A stretch of DNA of 64,000 nt from Salinispora arenicola. GTDB taxonomy: Bacteria; Actinomycetota; Actinomycetes; Mycobacteriales; Micromonosporaceae. The notes beneath the pieces are model-generated. The model made no database searches, was not told the DNA's origin, and worked only from the letters and a program-made list of their open reading frames with translations. Below are positions 40,242 to 48,465 of this stretch, one piece after another (positions within the stretch are counted from its first letter, which is position 1; each line of letters begins with the position of its first letter). The stretch lies in the NCBI RefSeq assembly GCF_006716065.1, contig NZ_VFOL01000001.1:3348001-3412000 (forward strand). The letters run 5' to 3'. The translations under genes and the position numbers were made by a program.

Positions 40242-42500
40242 TCAGCCGAAGCAGTTCTCGATCCGGTCAACGCTGCCCTTGCAGTTGGTCGGGTCGTTCC
40301 CCTTGACCGCGGACTTGTTGTCCACCGTCACCTTGCCCAGTGCGCTGAACACACCACCCGGTTCGAGGGTGGAGCGGTTCTTCGTCACCTTGGTGGCGGT
40401 CAGGTCGACACTGCCCGCGACGTTGAAGATCCCGCCGCCGGAGATACCAGCGAGGTTGCCGGAGACCGAGCTGTTGCGGAACGTGACCGCGCTGAGGAGG
40501 TTGAACACGCCACCCCCGAAGACGCCGGCCTTGTTGTCCCGGACCTTGCTCTTGTCCACGTTGGCAATCGCACCGAGTGCCAGAGCCAGACCTCCACCGT
40601 CACCGATGGTGGTGTTGTCGGCAACCTCCATTTCCTTCAGGTAGAGGTTGCTCCCTTCGACCGCCGCGATCCCGCCACCGGCGAGGAGCGCCAGGTTCTT
40701 GGCGACTATCGACTGCTTGACGGTCGTTTCGCCGCCGATGTCGAACAGACCACCGCCGAAGCCGAGAACCTCGTTACCGGTAACCTCGGCCTTTTCGACC
40801 GTGACATAACCGGGCTCGATGTCCTTGCGGTCGACGAACGCCGCCCCGTTGGCGATGCCGCCACCGCCGATAGCGGCGCCGTTGTCCATCACCCTGGACG
40901 AGGAGACCCGCAGCACGCCGGCGTTGAAGATGCCGCCGCCGTAGTGGAAGGCGTCATTGTTGGCCACGGTGGTGTGGTAGAGGCTGGTCTTGCCGAAGTT
41001 GGCGAGCCCGCCTCCGACACCGCCGGCGAGGTTGTGCTCCAGGTAGGACTTCTCGAACTCGGCGGTGCCGCCGGCCTGCACGAGGACACCGGCGCCGTCG
41101 CTTGACCTGTCGTGCCGGAGGACCTTGGGCTTCTCCTTCTTCGCGGCTGGTGCCTTGTCGCCCCATCCGCCGGCTGGTGCCTGTTCTGCGGCTGGTGCCC
41201 GGTCGGTCCATCCGGGAGCCGGTGCCGCGTCGGTGGCTGGTGCGCCTTCAGTGGCCGATCGGCCGGCTGGTGCCCGGTCGGTCCAGACGGGTGTCGGCGC
41301 CGCGTCGGTGGCTGGTGCCTGTTCTGCGGCTGGTGCCCGTCGGTCGGCCGGTGCGCCTTCCGCGGCTGGTGCCTTGTCGCCCCATCCGCCGGCTGGTGCC
41401 TGTTCTGCGGCTGGTGCCCGGTCGGTCCATCCGGGAGCCGGTGCCGCGTCGGTGGCTGGTGCGCCTTCAGTGGCCGATCGGCCGGCTGGTGCCCGGTCGG
41501 TCCAGACGGGGGCCGGTGCCGCGTCGGTGGCTGCTGCCACACGCCCGGCTGGTGCCAGGCGGTCGGCCGGTGCGCCTTCCGCGGCTGATGCCTTGTCGGC
41601 GGCTGGTGCCCGGTCGGTCCATCCGGCAGCCGGTGCCGCGTCGGTGGCTGGTGCGCCTTCGGTGGCCGATCGGCCGGCTGGTGCCCGGTCGGTCCAGACG
41701 GGGGCCGGTGCCGCGTCGGTGGCTGCTGCCACACGCCCGGCTGGTGCCCCTTCTGCGGCGCGTGCCGCGTCGGTGCCTCGAGCTGCGGCACCCGGCTCGG
41801 CCTGCAACAGCGGCAGGAACGGCTTGCCGGCCTTGGCCGCCTCGCCCGCCGCGACCGAGTTCGAGAAGCGCGACCACACCGCCTCCGGCGTGTTCGCGCC
41901 CCGCTCGCCCTCCAGGGTCTTCCCACCCTTGATGGTCAGGCCCTCGACCTTCAGGTGCCCGCCCCGGCCGACGTTGAGAATTCGGAAGAAGTCGGCCTGA
42001 CTGTCCCGGACGATCTTGGTGTTGTAACCGGCAAGCGTGATCGGTTCCTTGATGATCGGCAGGCCGTTGCCGTGTTTGTCGGAACGGGTCAGCGTGTAGG
42101 TGCAGTCCTTGGCCAGCTTGAGTACGCCGCCCTGGTTGCTGTTGGCGTAGACGATCGCCTGGATCAGCTGGTCGGTATTGCAGGGCACCTCCTTCCCGTG
42201 CCTCTTCTTCCCGCGGTTTCTGTCGTCTCGATTGCCGTCCGAGTCGCCCCTGTGGTTGGCTTCCCAGCCGCCCACGCGGCCCGCGCCAGGGTCGTCGGCG
42301 ACCTGCTCGCCGTTCTTGGTGATCTGGGCTGTGTTCCAGGCCAGGTCCCGGGCACCGGCTCCGGCCCCGGTGAAGCCAACTGCGGCGATGCTGACCACCC
42401 CGGTGAGGCCGGCGACGCCGCTGGCGAGCCAGAGCTTGCGTCGTCGTTTCGACGCGGCCTCCGGGTCGATGGCGTTGTTCTGAGCTTGGTAGTTGGACAT
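40242..42500 (-). CDS. Secreted right-handed beta-helix protein with Ala/Pro-rich repeats
   Basis: A 752-residue exported protein. An N-terminal basic stretch and hydrophobic segment (about residues 18-50) look like an uncleaved or Sec signal. Residues 105-200 (PCNTDQLIQAIVYANSNQGG, TLAGYNTKIVRD) resemble the first rungs of a polymorphic-outer-membrane-type helix. Residues 241-453 are an Ala/Pro/Trp-rich repeat with WTDRAPA and GGWGDKAPA units. Residues 460-735 form regular rungs with GGG[IL]xN turns. It ends with a Cys pair (NCKG...ENCFG). A paralogue at 42849-44447 lacks the repeat. Function unknown; cell-surface role inferred. Confidence 0.75.
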   Translation of the reverse strand: MSNYQAQNNAIDPEAASKRRRKLWLASGVAGLTGVVSIAAVGFTGAGAGARDLAWNTAQITKNGEQVADDPGAGRVGGWEANHRGDSDGNRDDRNRGKKRHGKEVPCNTDQLIQAIVYANSNQGGVLKLAKDCTYTLTRSDKHGNGLPIIKEPITLAGYNTKIVRDSQADFFRILNVGRGGHLKVEGLTIKGGKTLEGERGANTPEAVWSRFSNSVAAGEAAKAGKPFLPLLQAEPGAAARGTDAARAAEGAPAGRVAAATDAAPAPVWTDRAPAGRSATEGAPATDAAPAAGWTDRAPAADKASAAEGAPADRLAPAGRVAAATDAAPAPVWTDRAPAGRSATEGAPATDAAPAPGWTDRAPAAEQAPAGGWGDKAPAAEGAPADRRAPAAEQAPATDAAPTPVWTDRAPAGRSATEGAPATDAAPAPGWTDRAPAAEQAPAGGWGDKAPAAKKEKPKVLRHDRSSDGAGVLVQAGGTAEFEKSYLEHNLAGGVGGGLANFGKTSLYHTTVANNDAFHYGGGIFNAGVLRVSSSRVMDNGAAIGGGGIANGAAFVDRKDIEPGYVTVEKAEVTGNEVLGFGGGLFDIGGETTVKQSIVAKNLALLAGGGIAAVEGSNLYLKEMEVADNTTIGDGGGLALALGAIANVDKSKVRDNKAGVFGGGVFNLLSAVTFRNSSVSGNLAGISGGGIFNVAGSVDLTATKVTKNRSTLEPGGVFSALGKVTVDNKSAVKGNDPTNCKGSVDRIENCFG
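41143..41760 (-). repeat. In-frame 219-bp tandem repeat in the beta-helix gene
   Basis: Near-identical blocks begin at 41143, 41362 and 41581, exactly 219 bases (73 codons) apart. The first two are the same for about 145 bases; the third lacks about 33 bases near its start. Each block is itself built of about 10-codon Ala/Pro modules. All length changes keep the frame, which suggests selection for an open, variable-length spacer. Confidence 0.9.
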
Positions 42501-42563
42501 TGGAGCTCTCTGCCCTCTCCTCGTACCAGACAGGGTCGCGTCGCCCCACAGCGAGCGTCCCTA

Positions 42564-42603
42564 CTACAAATCGGTTGTAGCTCCCATCAACACCGTATGA
42601 GAA
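42564..42603 (-). promoter_or_regulatory. Conserved promoter and inverted repeat, first beta-helix gene
   Basis: An inverted repeat CTACAA-ATCGG-TTGTAG (42564-42580) lies 64 bases upstream of the start codon, and on the minus strand TTCTCATACGGTG (42603-42591) lies just upstream of it. TACGGT could be a -10. Both elements recur at the same distance before the paralogue (44509-44549), while the flanks do not match. Confidence 0.55.
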
Positions 42604-42780
42604 TTTTCCTCACCTTGTGCGTTTATCTGAGATAAACCCACATATGGGTCGCAGCAGGATGGTTTCGGACGAGAACTGTTATTGGTGTAGTTCAGCCGTG
42701 ACTGCTAGGTGGGCGCACTAAGGGATGTAGTAGGCGCATATCACATTGCTGGTATGCATCAGGACGTCCCGGGTGATACG

Positions 42781-42815
42781 GGGCTCCTCCGGCCGCACGT
42801 CGGCCGGAGGAGCCC
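42781..42815 (-). terminator. Terminator downstream of second beta-helix gene
   Basis: GGGCTCCTCCGGCCG (42781-42795) pairs perfectly with CGGCCGGAGGAGCCC (42801-42815) over CACGT. The 15-bp stem lies 33 bases after the stop codon of the paralogue. Confidence 0.8.
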
Positions 42816-42848
42816 GCTCTATGTGGTGGTGCACTCATCAGGGGTGTC

Positions 42849-44447
42849 TCAACCGAAGCAGCGTTCCGGGATGACCGGGCTGCCCGTGCAGTTCGTCGGC
42901 CGGTTCTTCTTGACCGCGGACTTCTCGTCGATCTCGACGCCGTCGTTGGTGGTGAAGATGCCGCCCGGCGGTGTGGTGGCGAAGTTGCCGGTCACCGTGC
43001 TCCGGATCAGGGAGACCTGGCCGAAGGCGTTGACGATGCCACCGCCCACCGCGAACGGACCGATCGCCCGGTTGCCGACGATCTCGCTGTCCCGCAGGGT
43101 CACGTATGCCTGCGCGTTGAACAGGCCGGCGCCGCCCACGCCCTCGGCCACGTTCGCCTTGAGCACGCTCTTCTCAAGGATCGCGGTGGCGTCGTCGGCC
43201 ACTGCGAGGCCGCCCGCAACGCCCGCGGCGACGTTCCGCTCGATCATTACCTCTTCCAGGTACAACCGGGATCCGTCGACGCCGAGCACTCCACCGGCGT
43301 CCCGACCCGCGGTGTTTTCCGTAACCTCGCTACGAGTGACACTCGTGTCGCCCGAACGGTCGAGAATGCCGCCGGCCAGGCCGAGGGTCTGGTTGTGGCT
43401 GATCGTGCTTCTCCACACCCAGACGGTGCCGCCCTTGTCGCCGAAGCCCAACGAGCCGTTGGCGAATCCGCCACCACCTAGGCGAGCGTTGTTCTGCTCG
43501 ATCTTCGCCCACTCGATCCGCAGGACGCCGACGTTGAAGACGCCGCCGCCGAACCCAGTGGCGCTGTTGTGCTCGACCGAGGACTTCCGGATGGTGGTGG
43601 TGCCGTAGTTGGCGATGCCACCGCCGTTCCGGCCGTGGTTCAGTATCACCGAGCTGTCCTGGATGTTGGCCTCGCCACCGCGTTGGACCAGGATCCCCGC
43701 GCCGTCGCCGTGTCGGCCGACCGCTCCCGCGGCCGTTGACCCGGCTACGGTCGGTTTGGTTACCCGGGCAACTCCGTCCTGCGCCGAGAGGGTGAGCGGT
43801 GGCGCCGCCTCGAGTGTCGGATAGTGGTCCCAGCGGGGCGTGGTCTGACCGCCTTTGACGGTCACGCCCTGGAGGGTCAGGTGGCCATCGCGCCCGACGT
43901 TGAAGATCCGGAAGTGTTCGGCGTTGGCCGCGCGGACGATCGTGGTGTCGTAGCCCTTGAGGACGATCGGCTCCTTGATCACCGGCAGGCCGTTACCGTG
44001 CACGCTTCGGGTCAGCTCGTAGGTGCAGCCCTTGGCCAGCGTCAGCTCGCCGCCACGGTTCTGGTTGGCGTGGACGATTGCCTGGATCAGCTTGTCGCTG
44101 TTGCAGGGGATGTTCTTCGCGCGCCGCGCGGGACTCCGGTGGTCGTCTCGGCCGCTCTGGTCGCCACCGCTCCACGTCCCCTCGCCCTGGCTGTCGTTGG
44201 CCGTGCCGGCCTTGGTGGGGCCGGCGTCGCCGACGTTCTGTCGGGCGTTGGCCTGAGCCTCCGTAGCCTCCGTCTGGCCGGCGCTTCCGGCCGTCTTGTC
44301 GTCTCGGGTGACGGCACCGCCGAGGGCGGCCAGGCCGACGACGCCGGTCAGGCCGACGATGCCGGCGGCGACCCAGAGTGTCCGCCGCCCCCGCTTCGGG
44401 GGGCCGGCATTGGCCCCGCCGTCAGGAGTTGTTACGTCAATGGACAT
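42849..44447 (-). CDS. Secreted right-handed beta-helix protein (paralogue without repeat)
   Basis: A 532-residue paralogue of the preceding protein, alike along its whole length except that the Ala/Pro repeat is absent. The N-terminus has a basic stretch then a hydrophobic segment (TLWVAAGIVGLTGVVGLAALGG). IPCNSDKLIQAIVHANQNRGG and GNGLPVIKEPIVLKGYDTTI are shared with the other copy, followed by GGG-turn rungs and a C-terminal Cys pair (NCTG...ERCFG). Probably exported and surface-attached. Function unknown. Gene duplication with later repeat gain in the other copy is inferred. Confidence 0.75.
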   Translation of the reverse strand: MSIDVTTPDGGANAGPPKRGRRTLWVAAGIVGLTGVVGLAALGGAVTRDDKTAGSAGQTEATEAQANARQNVGDAGPTKAGTANDSQGEGTWSGGDQSGRDDHRSPARRAKNIPCNSDKLIQAIVHANQNRGGELTLAKGCTYELTRSVHGNGLPVIKEPIVLKGYDTTIVRAANAEHFRIFNVGRDGHLTLQGVTVKGGQTTPRWDHYPTLEAAPPLTLSAQDGVARVTKPTVAGSTAAGAVGRHGDGAGILVQRGGEANIQDSSVILNHGRNGGGIANYGTTTIRKSSVEHNSATGFGGGVFNVGVLRIEWAKIEQNNARLGGGGFANGSLGFGDKGGTVWVWRSTISHNQTLGLAGGILDRSGDTSVTRSEVTENTAGRDAGGVLGVDGSRLYLEEVMIERNVAAGVAGGLAVADDATAILEKSVLKANVAEGVGGAGLFNAQAYVTLRDSEIVGNRAIGPFAVGGGIVNAFGQVSLIRSTVTGNFATTPPGGIFTTNDGVEIDEKSAVKKNRPTNCTGSPVIPERCFG

Positions 44448-44508
44448 CAGAGCATTCCGCCCTTTCAGCTACCAGACGGTCCGCACCGGATGAGGGTGGT
44501 GCGACCTG

Positions 44509-44549
44509 CTACAAATCGGTTGCAGCCTCCGATGACCACCGTATGAGAA
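44509..44549 (-). promoter_or_regulatory. Conserved promoter and inverted repeat, second beta-helix gene
   Basis: CTACAA-ATCGG-TTGCAG (44509-44525) is the same repeat as before the paralogue, with one arm mismatch, 62 bases from the start codon. TTCTCATACGGTG (44549-44537, minus strand) repeats the possible -10 region. Conservation in otherwise diverged upstream DNA suggests a shared regulator. Confidence 0.55.
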
Positions 44550-44575
44550 GATGTTTCGCGGAGAGGATGTATCCG

Positions 44576-44605
44576 AAAAAACCCCGCATTCGGCTCACCT
44601 CGGGG
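44576..44605 (-). terminator. Hairpin with T-run upstream of the second beta-helix promoter
   Basis: On the minus strand CCCCG (44605-44601 complement) pairs with CGGGG before a run of six T (44581-44576). The stem is only 5 bp, but the T-run is unusual in this genome. It would act as a second stop after pepP. Confidence 0.4.
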
Positions 44606-44655
44606 CGGGTAGTGCAGCCGGAGCGGGGCGCTCGAAACGTGGCTACCTACACGAA

Positions 44656-44710
44656 AGGCCCCGCCGCGGCGCCAGCGACTCATACGGTCGCAGGCGCCGC
44701 GGCGGGGCCT
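44656..44710 (-). terminator. Very strong terminator downstream of pepP
   Basis: AGGCCCCGCCGCGGCGCC (44656-44673) pairs perfectly with GGCGCCGCGGCGGGGCCT (44693-44710): 18 bp. The loop can add a further GCGAC/GTCGC stem after one mismatch. It begins 16 bases after the pepP stop. Confidence 0.88.
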
Positions 44711-44725
44711 GGCTCGGTCTCGACG

Positions 44726-46204
44726 TCAGCCCGGCAGGCGCGGGCCAGCCTCCCGTTGCTCGGCCAGCCAGGTCTCCACGTCACCGGCCGTACGAGGCAG
44801 CCCGGCGGAGAGGTTCACCGTGCCGGTCGCTGTGACCAGGACATCGTCCTCGATCCGGACGCCGATGCCGCGTAGTTCCTCCGGGACCAACTCGTCCTCG
44901 GGCTGGAAGTACAGGCCCGGCTCCACGGTGAGCACGTAGCCCTCGCCGAGCGTTCCGTCGCGGTACATCTCCGCGCGAGCGTTCGTACAGTCGTGCACGT
45001 CGATGCCCAGCATGTGCCCGAAACCGTGCAGCGTCCACCGCCGGTACACCGCCGACTTCTCGTCCATCGCCTCGTCGACGCTGACCGGTAGCAGACCCAG
45101 GTCGGCCAGGCCCTCAGCGAGCACTCGCATACAGGTCAGGTGCACATCCTTGAACGCCACGCCGGGCCGGATGAACTCGATGCCGGCTTGCTGCGAGGCG
45201 TACACGATGTCGTAGACCTGGCGCTGTAGCGCGGTGAACCGGCCGCTCACCGGGAGCACCCGGGTCACATCGGCCGTGTAGAGGTGGTGGTTCTCCACTC
45301 CCATGTCCATCAGCAGCAGCTCACCCGGGCGGGTGGAGCCGTGGTTGTGCACCCAGTGCAGAATCGTGGCGTGCTCGCCGGCACCGAGGATCGAGCCGTA
45401 GCCGACGTCGTTGCCGTCGTGCCGGGCCCGTAGCGCGAAGATGCCCTCGAGTAGCCGCTCGGAGACCCCCCGGTCGGCCGGCAGCGCCCGGGCCACGTCC
45501 TCGAAACCCCGGACGGTGGCATCCACTGCGTCCTGAAGCTGGGCGATCTCCCACTCGTCCTTGACCAGCCTCAGCTCCGAGATCGCGATGGCCAACTCCC
45601 GGTCGCGGGCCGGCTGCCCCCGCTCCCGCTGCCCGTCGTACGAACGGATCGCGGCGTCGACCTGGGCATCGAAGCCGCGCAGCACCCGCGTCCGGGCCGG
45701 GGCGAGGCCGGCCAACGCTGCGTCCAGTTCGTCGAGGTCGGCGGTGGCCAGGCCCAACTCGGTCGCCTTCTCCGCCAGGGTGTGCCGCCGGCCGAGCCAC
45801 AGCTCGCCGTGGCGACTGCGGAAGAACTCGTCGGTCTGTCGGGACGAGTGGGGACGCAGGTAGAGGACGGGCTCGTGCCCGGAGGCGGTCGGATGTAGCA
45901 CGAGCACGCTGTCTGGGGCATGGTCGCCGGTCAGGTACGCGAAGTCGGTGCCCGGACGGAACCGGAACGTGGTGTCGTTGGCGCGTGTCTTCTCGCCGCC
46001 GGTGGGGATCACCAGGGTCTCGCCCGGGAAGGCCGCGGAGAGCGCCGCCCGACGCTTGGCGTAGTTCGGCACCTCCGGACGCGGGCTGACCGGCAGCGCA
46101 GTGTCCCGCCAGCCCTGCCGCATGAACGCGAGGAGCGCCTGCGGAAAGGCCGGATCGTGTGACTCCGTGCCCTCCGGACTGCGGTTGACGCGTTCCTCGG
46201 TCAT
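44726..46204 (-). CDS. pepP: Xaa-Pro aminopeptidase (M24B)
   Basis: Manganese-dependent aminopeptidase that removes N-terminal residues preceding proline. The 492-residue protein has an N-terminal AMP_N domain (RRAALSAAFPGETLVIPTGG, TDFAYLTGD) and the C-terminal pita-bread fold. The metal ligands are visible in LLMDMGVENHHLYTADVTR (two Asp), LHGFGHMLGIDVHD (His), VLTVEPGLYF (Glu) and VRIEDDVLV (Glu). ATG 46204 has AAGGGAG five bases upstream, so this start is preferred to 46219. Confidence 0.94.
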   Translation of the reverse strand: MTEERVNRSPEGTESHDPAFPQALLAFMRQGWRDTALPVSPRPEVPNYAKRRAALSAAFPGETLVIPTGGEKTRANDTTFRFRPGTDFAYLTGDHAPDSVLVLHPTASGHEPVLYLRPHSSRQTDEFFRSRHGELWLGRRHTLAEKATELGLATADLDELDAALAGLAPARTRVLRGFDAQVDAAIRSYDGQRERGQPARDRELAIAISELRLVKDEWEIAQLQDAVDATVRGFEDVARALPADRGVSERLLEGIFALRARHDGNDVGYGSILGAGEHATILHWVHNHGSTRPGELLLMDMGVENHHLYTADVTRVLPVSGRFTALQRQVYDIVYASQQAGIEFIRPGVAFKDVHLTCMRVLAEGLADLGLLPVSVDEAMDEKSAVYRRWTLHGFGHMLGIDVHDCTNARAEMYRDGTLGEGYVLTVEPGLYFQPEDELVPEELRGIGVRIEDDVLVTATGTVNLSAGLPRTAGDVETWLAEQREAGPRLPG

Positions 46205-46324
46205 CACCACTCCCTTCACGTTGCTACTGGTCCCGACGGTATCCGACGCGGTTGGGTCGGCGGCCGGGGCCCGTTCGGCAGACGGCCGCTACGGTCGTGA
46301 CAGGGGCGTGGAAAGATGACGACC

Positions 46325-48286
46325 ATGTGCGGACTCCTGGCCTTCTTCAGCGCGCGCGGGGATGCCGCGGCTCACCGCGATCACATCGCCGGCGCGTTGG
46401 AATGCCTGCATCATCGTGGCCCGGACGAGACCGGGGTTGAGGTTGTCGGCGACGCGTCCGGACGGTATGCGGACGGTGTGTTCGCCCACAAGCGGTTGGC
46501 GATCATCGATGTGGCGTCCAGTCACGAGCCGTTGCCCTACGCGGGCGGACGCTACCTGCTGACCTTCAACGGCGAGATCTACAACTACATCGAGCTGCGG
46601 GAGGAGTTGGCCCGCGACTACGGGGCGCAGTTCGCCACCTCCGGTGACGGGGAGGTGATCGTCGCCGGCTACCACTACTGGGGTGAGCAGGTGCTCAGCC
46701 GGCTGCGTGGCATGTTCGCCTTCGTGATCTGGGACCGACAGGAACGGCGTGCGTTCGGTGCGCGCGACTACTTCGGCATCAAGCCGCTGCACTATCTGGA
46801 GACGGCCGACGGTCTCTACCTCGCCTCGGAGAAGAAGGCGCTGTTGCCGTTCGCGCCGGCCAACTACCACGGCGACGCCGGCATCGACACGGCCAGCCTC
46901 AGCCACTACCTGACCTTGCAGTATGTGCCGGAGCCCGGCACCCTGCACCAGGGGATCCGTCGTATCGGCTCGGGGGAGTACCTGACCTGGACTCCCGGCG
47001 GCCGGATCGATGTCCGTCGCTGGTATCGGCCGGTGTTCCGACCCGCCCCGGTGTCGGACGAGCAGAAGCTCTACCACGAGATCCGGGAGAGACTGCGGGA
47101 CAGCGTCCGGATTCACATGCGCTCGGATGTCCCGGTCGGTTCGTTCCTGTCCAGCGGGATCGACTCCACCGCCGTGGTGGCCCTGGCCCGGGAGTTCAAC
47201 CCGAACATTCTGACCTTCACGGTCGGCTACGACGTGCCCGGCTACTCGGAGATCGACGTAGCCCAGGAGTCGGCCCGCCACCTGGACGTCACCACCATTC
47301 CCACCAAGATCGGGCCGCAGGACATGATGGCGGCGCTGCCGAAGATCGTCTGGCACCTGGACGACCCGGTCGCCGACCCGGCGCTGGTGCCGCTCTACTT
47401 CGTGGCGCGTAAGGCCGCCGAACACGTCACGGTGGTGCTCTCCGGCGAGGGCGCCGACGAGTTCTTCGGCGGGTACACGATCTACCGGGAGCCGCTGTCG
47501 CTGAGCACAGTCAACGGACTTCCCGACGGTGTGCAGAAGGGGCTGCGGGCGGTCTCGAAGGCGATCCCGCAGGGGGTCAAGGGCAAGAGCTTCCTGGAGC
47601 GCGGCACCACCCCCATCGAGGCGCGTTACTACGGCAACGCCCGAATGTTCACCGAGGAGGAGAAGCAGCACCTGCTGCGCCGCTACGACCCGTCGGTGCG
47701 CTACACCGACATCACCGCCCCGATCTACGCCGAGTGCACCGAACTCGACGACGTCACCAAGATGCAGTACGTGGACCTCTACACCTGGCTGCGGGGCGAC
47801 ATCCTGGTCAAGGCCGACCGGATCTCGATGGCGCACTCGCTGGAGGTGCGGGTGCCGTTCCTCGACCGGGAGGTCTTCGACGTGGCGTCGAAGATCCCGG
47901 TCGACCTCAAGCTGCCCCCGCGCTCCGACGCCACCAAGTACGCGATGCGCCAGGCGTTGCAGGGAGTGGTCCCTCCGGCCATCGTCAACCGCCGGAAGCT
48001 GGGCTTCCCGACCCCGACTCGGGTGTGGCTGCGGGGTGAGATGTACGAGTGGGCCCGGCACATGCTGGCCACCTCCGGTGCCGGTGACCTGATTGACCTG
48101 TCGTACGCGCTGCGGCTGCTCGATGAGCACAAGCGGGAGGAGGCCGACCACTCCCGCAAGGTCTGGACCGTGCTGATCTTCTGCATCTGGCATGCGATCT
48201 TCGTTGCCAAGACCCTCGACCCGGGGATCCAGCGCAACCAGTCGGCCCTGCTGACGAAGCCGGTGGTCGGCAGCATGGTGCGCTGA
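46325..48286 (+). CDS. asnB: Glutamine-hydrolysing asparagine synthetase
   Basis: Makes asparagine (or amidates a related acid) from aspartate, glutamine and ATP. The protein of 653 residues has an N-terminal class II glutaminase with the nucleophile Cys2 (MCGLLAFFS), RLAIIDVASSHEPL and NGEIYNYIELR; the C-terminal synthetase has the ATP-binding SSGIDSTAVVAL and GEGADEFFGGY. ATG 46325 is required for Cys2 to be exposed, although an ATG nine bases upstream is in frame. It resembles the long actinobacterial AsnB. It adjoins the metabolite cluster, but probably is a housekeeping gene. Confidence 0.93.
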   Translation: MCGLLAFFSARGDAAAHRDHIAGALECLHHRGPDETGVEVVGDASGRYADGVFAHKRLAIIDVASSHEPLPYAGGRYLLTFNGEIYNYIELREELARDYGAQFATSGDGEVIVAGYHYWGEQVLSRLRGMFAFVIWDRQERRAFGARDYFGIKPLHYLETADGLYLASEKKALLPFAPANYHGDAGIDTASLSHYLTLQYVPEPGTLHQGIRRIGSGEYLTWTPGGRIDVRRWYRPVFRPAPVSDEQKLYHEIRERLRDSVRIHMRSDVPVGSFLSSGIDSTAVVALAREFNPNILTFTVGYDVPGYSEIDVAQESARHLDVTTIPTKIGPQDMMAALPKIVWHLDDPVADPALVPLYFVARKAAEHVTVVLSGEGADEFFGGYTIYREPLSLSTVNGLPDGVQKGLRAVSKAIPQGVKGKSFLERGTTPIEARYYGNARMFTEEEKQHLLRRYDPSVRYTDITAPIYAECTELDDVTKMQYVDLYTWLRGDILVKADRISMAHSLEVRVPFLDREVFDVASKIPVDLKLPPRSDATKYAMRQALQGVVPPAIVNRRKLGFPTPTRVWLRGEMYEWARHMLATSGAGDLIDLSYALRLLDEHKREEADHSRKVWTVLIFCIWHAIFVAKTLDPGIQRNQSALLTKPVVGSMVR

Positions 48287-48318
48287 GCGGGCGCCGGGCC
48301 AGGTCATCGTCGGGATGC

Positions 48319-48351
48319 GCGTCGGGGTGGCTCCACGAGCCGCCCCGACGC
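48319..48351. terminator. Bidirectional terminator between asnB and the megasynthase gene
   Basis: GCGTCGGGGTGGCT (48319-48332) pairs with AGCCGCCCCGACGC (48338-48351), with one G-U, around CCACG. It lies between the convergent asnB and megasynthase genes. Confidence 0.75.
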
Positions 48352-48465
48352 TCTCCCCTCCGGGCCGATCGGGCTCCCTCGACCCGGTTTCGGCCCTGGC
48401 ATCCCACGACACCCATGGGTGCGTTGCGTGTGTCCTAACCAGCACAACCTCCGTGGCCCGGGTGA

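Larger units (their letters stand above)
42501..42848. other. Intergenic region between the two beta-helix genes
   Basis: This 348-base gap holds no supported gene. Near 42781-42815 lies the terminator of the right-hand paralogue; 42564-42603 carries the conserved promoter elements of the left-hand gene. The middle (42600-42780) is A+T-rich compared with its surroundings and shows nothing else. Confidence 0.6.

Noticed and set aside
41143..41760. Possible CRISPR array
   Set aside because: Units are 219 bases, adjacent without unique spacers, and in frame within a protein gene; no cas genes are near.
41065..42000. Open plus-strand frames across the beta-helix repeat region
   Set aside because: A repeat whose period is a multiple of three keeps several frames free of stops. 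The minus-strand frame alone joins a signal segment and beta-helix shared with a paralogue.
46325..48286. asnB as a biosynthetic gene of the metabolite cluster
   Set aside because: It resembles the long housekeeping AsnB of actinobacteria, lies on the other strand and is separated by a strong terminator. A role cannot be excluded but is not supported.
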